NCBI RefSeq assembly: GCF_046156175.1
Contig: NZ_JAYLVL010000001.1
Span: 868,001-932,000, forward strand
Direction of reading: 5' to 3'
Source: Lacisediminihabitans sp046156175
GTDB lineage: Bacteria; Actinomycetota; Actinomycetes; Actinomycetales; Microbacteriaceae
Length of the DNA stretch: 64,000 nt
The translations under genes and the position numbers were made by a program. How positions within the stretch are numbered: the first letter of the stretch is position 1; the number at the start of each line of letters is the position of its first letter. The notes under the pieces were generated by a model, which worked only from the letters and a program-made list of their open reading frames with translations, ran no database searches and was not told the origin of the DNA. Shown here piece by piece: positions 61,579 through 64,000 of the stretch.

Positions 61579-62307
61579 CTATCCGACTCCGTCGGATTCT
61601 GCCTTCTCCGCGGCATCCGCATCATTCTTGGCGAGAAGGTAGAGGTCGTCCTGGCTCACCAATCGGGTCGCCACGGCATATTCGACCAGACGCAGCCGAC
61701 GGTTCGTCGCGAGGTTGCCCTTGCCGCCGCGAAGCCCCTGCACGCCGATCTTGTCCAGCTTGTCGCACACGTTGTCGAGTTTGCGATTGAAGGTGGTCAT
61801 CGACCAGTGCAGCCGCGCCGCAGCTTCGGCGGAGGTCGGGATCTCTCCCCGGCCCGGCGAGGATTGCCGCAGCACGCCCTCCGCGAGACTCACGATGAGC
61901 AGCCGTTGGGTGCTGGTGAGAGCGACCGGCTCGATGGTGGTCGAGCCGCCGGAGCCGGCCATGGCCGAAGAGGTGCTGAAGTAGTCCTCCGCCGAGAAGA
62001 TCGTGAACTCGTAGGTGGTGGATCCGGCACTGAACAGCACCTGCATCTGCGGGAAGACGATCGGAAGGCGCGCACCGGGCGCGAGCCAGGCCTGCACCTG
62101 GCCGGTGGCATCCGTCACGGTGGCCGAGAGGAGGTTGCCGACGTTCGACAACCACCACATGCCGAAGTCTTCGTAAATTCGGAGGAAGCGGCGGTGCAGG
62201 TAGGGGTTGTCGTCGATCACCAGGTCGGACTCGCGACCGATGTGGAAATCCTGGGGATGGGTGACCTCGTACCATTCGCCGCAGAATTCGATCTTGAGAG
62301 GCTTCAT
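61579..62307 (-). CDS. Divergent FHA-like protein with a helix-turn-helix-like C-terminal domain
   Basis: 242-aa protein. Residues 1-100 look like an FHA domain (FHIGRESDLVIDDNPYLHRR, then WWLSNVGNLLSATV), but the usual Ser and the DxGSTNG loop are changed, so phosphothreonine binding may be altered. Residues about 135-235 form a helical domain (LTSTQRLLIVSLAEGVLRQ; TSAEAAARLHWSMTTFNRKL; LDKIGVQGLRGGKGNLATN) that resembles a winged helix or sigma-factor-like DNA-binding fold. It overlaps the kinase stop (ATGA), and a 158-base spacer with the giant gene's promoter follows. A phospho-regulated transcription factor is a hypothesis. Confidence 0.75.
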   Translation of the reverse strand: MKPLKIEFCGEWYEVTHPQDFHIGRESDLVIDDNPYLHRRFLRIYEDFGMWWLSNVGNLLSATVTDATGQVQAWLAPGARLPIVFPQMQVLFSAGSTTYEFTIFSAEDYFSTSSAMAGSGGSTTIEPVALTSTQRLLIVSLAEGVLRQSSPGRGEIPTSAEAAARLHWSMTTFNRKLDNVCDKLDKIGVQGLRGGKGNLATNRRLRLVEYAVATRLVSQDDLYLLAKNDADAAEKAESDGVG

Positions 62308-63947
62308 TGGGGGTAGCACGCCTCCAGGGGGTCGGAGACCTTTCCGTCGCGGGCGACCGTGATCTGAACACAGACCGTGGATCCCGCGGTGTACCCCGGC
62401 ACCGTCACGAGCCCGTCCGCGCTCACGTGCAGGGCCTCATCCGCACCGCGATTGCTGATCTTCCAGCGGAAGCTGTCGCCCTTCTCGGGTTTGGGGTTCT
62501 TCGCGGTGAAGACGAGATCCGTTCCGGTCACCGCCGGTGCACCCACCAGGGTGGGCACCGGCACCGTTTCGACGATCGCAGAATCACCGCCGGATGCCTT
62601 CGGGCTCGGGCTCGCCGCACCGGTCGGATTAGCCCCGAGGGCCACGCCCGCGACGACCGCGGCCGCAATGAGGAGCACGACACCGCCTGCGACCCCGATG
62701 AGGATCTTGTTGGCGCGCGACATCCCGGTCTGCGCCGCCGGCTCCCCTGGCTCCTTCAGTGCCTCGGCTTCGGTCGCGATCGCGGGCTCGACCGGAGCGG
62801 TGACCCTCCGTCGCACTATCGTCTCGCTCGCGGCCTCCGGCTGCGAGATGACCGTCGGCGCTCCGCGCACCTGGGTCTCGTCGAGCGAGGGGCCGGGCGG
62901 GGGCGCGAGGATCGGGGAGACCGGGGCGACCGGCTGGGCCTGGATTGTGGCGACGCTGCGGGCGCGGGTCTCGTCCGCGTCATCCGCGGCGCCGGCACGA
63001 GAGGGCGCCTCGATGTGCAGGTTGGGCACATCGATCGTGGTCGGGGAATAGCCGAGTTCGAGTTCCACCCGCTGAAGCGCCCTGGCGAAGTCCACCGCCG
63101 TGGCGAACCGGTCAGCGCGCGTGGAGGCCATGCCCTTCTGAAGTACCGCGAGAAGGGAGCGGGGGATGTCATCCCGCGCCATCGGGGTGATCGCACCGCG
63201 CTCGATGCGCCCGATCAGGTCGAGAGTGCCGTTCGAGTGGCCGCGCAACTCGAACGGAGTCTGGCCCGCGAGGATGGTGTAGATCGTCGCGGCGAGCGAG
63301 AAGACATCCGACCGCACGTCGGGTTCCGGGTCATCCTCGAACATCTCGGGAGGCGACCACGGCACCGACATGCCCACCGATTGGCCGGTGCCCCCGGTGC
63401 CGGTGTCCTGCGCGAGCGCGCTCGCGAGCGTGCCGGTGTGGATCGGCAGCACGTCGTCTTCGACCGCAGAAGAGATGCCGAAGTCGGTGAGCGCCGGCCA
63501 GCCGTAGTCATTGGTGAGCACGTTCGCCGGCTTGATGTCGCGGTGCAGGATGCCCGCCGCGTGCGCCGTCGCGACGGCGCTCGACAGCCTCACCCCGGTG
63601 CGCAGCGCATCGACCACCGGGAAGGTCTCCTGCTTGTACCGTTCGGCCAGGCTCGGCCCGGAGCAGTACTCCATCACGAAGTAGGGGCGGTCGTCGCCCG
63701 CGACATCCGCCTGGTAGATCGTGACGATATACGGATGCGTCGACAGTTGCGCCATCAGGTTCGCCTCGGCGACGAAAGCGGCCCGATTCGCGCCACTCAG
63801 CTCCTCGGTGAGCAGCACCTTCACGGCGACGCGGCGCTTGGGCAGTTTCTGTTCGTAGAGGAAGACGTCGGAGAAGCCTCCCGATCCCAGTACCTTGACG
63901 AAGCTGTACCCGGGCAGTTCGGGAGGCAGTGACGGAGCGCGGCGCAT
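62304..63947 (-). CDS. Receptor-type Ser/Thr protein kinase (PknB-like)
   Basis: 547-aa kinase. Gly loop VLGSGGFSDVFLYEQ, ATP Lys in RVAVKVLLTEEL, catalytic HRDIKPANVLTNDYG and DFG in ALTDFGISS are intact. A Pro/Ala/Thr-rich juxtamembrane linker (residues about 290-405) includes possible phosphosites. One helix, LIGVAGGVVLLIAAAVVAGVALG (about residues 413-435), is followed by an extracytoplasmic domain of about 105 residues with two Cys (VCVQITV, EACYPQ). It is first to be read in the visible signalling cluster; FHA proteins and the envelope genes downstream are plausible targets. Confidence 0.94.
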   Translation of the reverse strand: MRRAPSLPPELPGYSFVKVLGSGGFSDVFLYEQKLPKRRVAVKVLLTEELSGANRAAFVAEANLMAQLSTHPYIVTIYQADVAGDDRPYFVMEYCSGPSLAERYKQETFPVVDALRTGVRLSSAVATAHAAGILHRDIKPANVLTNDYGWPALTDFGISSAVEDDVLPIHTGTLASALAQDTGTGGTGQSVGMSVPWSPPEMFEDDPEPDVRSDVFSLAATIYTILAGQTPFELRGHSNGTLDLIGRIERGAITPMARDDIPRSLLAVLQKGMASTRADRFATAVDFARALQRVELELGYSPTTIDVPNLHIEAPSRAGAADDADETRARSVATIQAQPVAPVSPILAPPPGPSLDETQVRGAPTVISQPEAASETIVRRRVTAPVEPAIATEAEALKEPGEPAAQTGMSRANKILIGVAGGVVLLIAAAVVAGVALGANPTGAASPSPKASGGDSAIVETVPVPTLVGAPAVTGTDLVFTAKNPKPEKGDSFRWKISNRGADEALHVSADGLVTVPGYTAGSTVCVQITVARDGKVSDPLEACYPQ

Positions 63948-64000
63948 CAGGCCTCATCCGCCGTTTCTTCGACCGTGAGGGTGACTCCGCCGCCGAGGTC
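63947..64000 (-). CDS. C-terminal end of an unidentified gene (cut by window edge)
   Basis: Only the last 17 codons are present (DLGGGVTLTVEETADEA then TGA), overlapping the kinase start by one base (TGATG). It is in the same operon as the kinase. Such loci often carry a PP2C phosphatase or another FHA protein here, but the fragment is too short to say. Confidence 0.6.
   Translation of the reverse strand, partial: DLGGGVTLTVEETADEA

Noticed and set aside
62307..63932. Rightward open frame of 541 codons opposite the kinase
   Set aside because: Arg/Gly/Asp-rich shadow of the kinase gene.

Overview
The window is a GC-rich actinobacterial chromosome segment. The coding style (many GTG starts, 4-base ATGA/GTGA gene overlaps, TAnnnT -10 elements next to start codons) and the housekeeping gene order suggest Microbacteriaceae; that family assignment is inference. 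No rRNA, tRNA, CRISPR array, transposase or prophage gene was seen. Almost everything from 10.5 kb to the right end is transcribed leftward.

Housekeeping backbone: leuC-leuD-murA-plsC-gpsA (49.96-44.66 kb), a DUF3515 lipoprotein, thiL, rsmD, corA, recG and coaD (44.6-38.5 kb), then yceD-rpmF-rnc-mutM (13.0-10.5 kb), then smc (2.9 kb to the left edge, cut by it). In many related genomes coaD, yceD, rpmF, rnc, mutM and smc lie together. Here about 25 kb of accessory genes separate coaD from yceD, and about 7.6 kb separate mutM from smc.

Accessory block A (3.0-10.4 kb): an ABC-2 exporter with a NarL-type two-component pair, a double GNAT acetyltransferase, a small secreted protein with an internal duplication, and an OmpR-type two-component pair. 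Accessory block B (13.1-38.4 kb): lycopene cyclase plus Blh retinal-forming dioxygenase; a reductive-pyrimidine or hydantoin catabolic operon (nitrilase-type beta-ureidopropionase, dihydropyrimidinase, LLM flavoprotein, two-permease ABC importer, class III aminotransferase) divergent from a MocR regulator; an ArsR/MFS pair; an APC permease; a first MoxR-DUF58-transglutaminase operon; F420 biosynthesis genes cofD/cofC/cofE with an LLM F420-type oxidoreductase; and a small protein gene with a structured leader and a 24-codon uORF.

Block C (50.3-64 kb): a signalling and cell-envelope cluster. It holds a receptor-type Ser/Thr kinase, a divergent FHA protein with a possible DNA-binding tail, an 1844-residue membrane-anchored Ig/FnIII protein, a second MoxR-DUF58-transglutaminase set whose transglutaminase lacks the catalytic Cys and His, and a low-complexity FHA protein.

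The most useful non-coding signals are a leucine leader peptide with an attenuator hairpin ahead of leuCD, hairpins on both sides of the ABC binding-protein gene, and a dispersed palindromic element family. Copies of that family lie at gene ends, form the C-terminal codons of leuC, contribute the gpsA stop codon, and appear as a degenerate in-frame copy inside smc.
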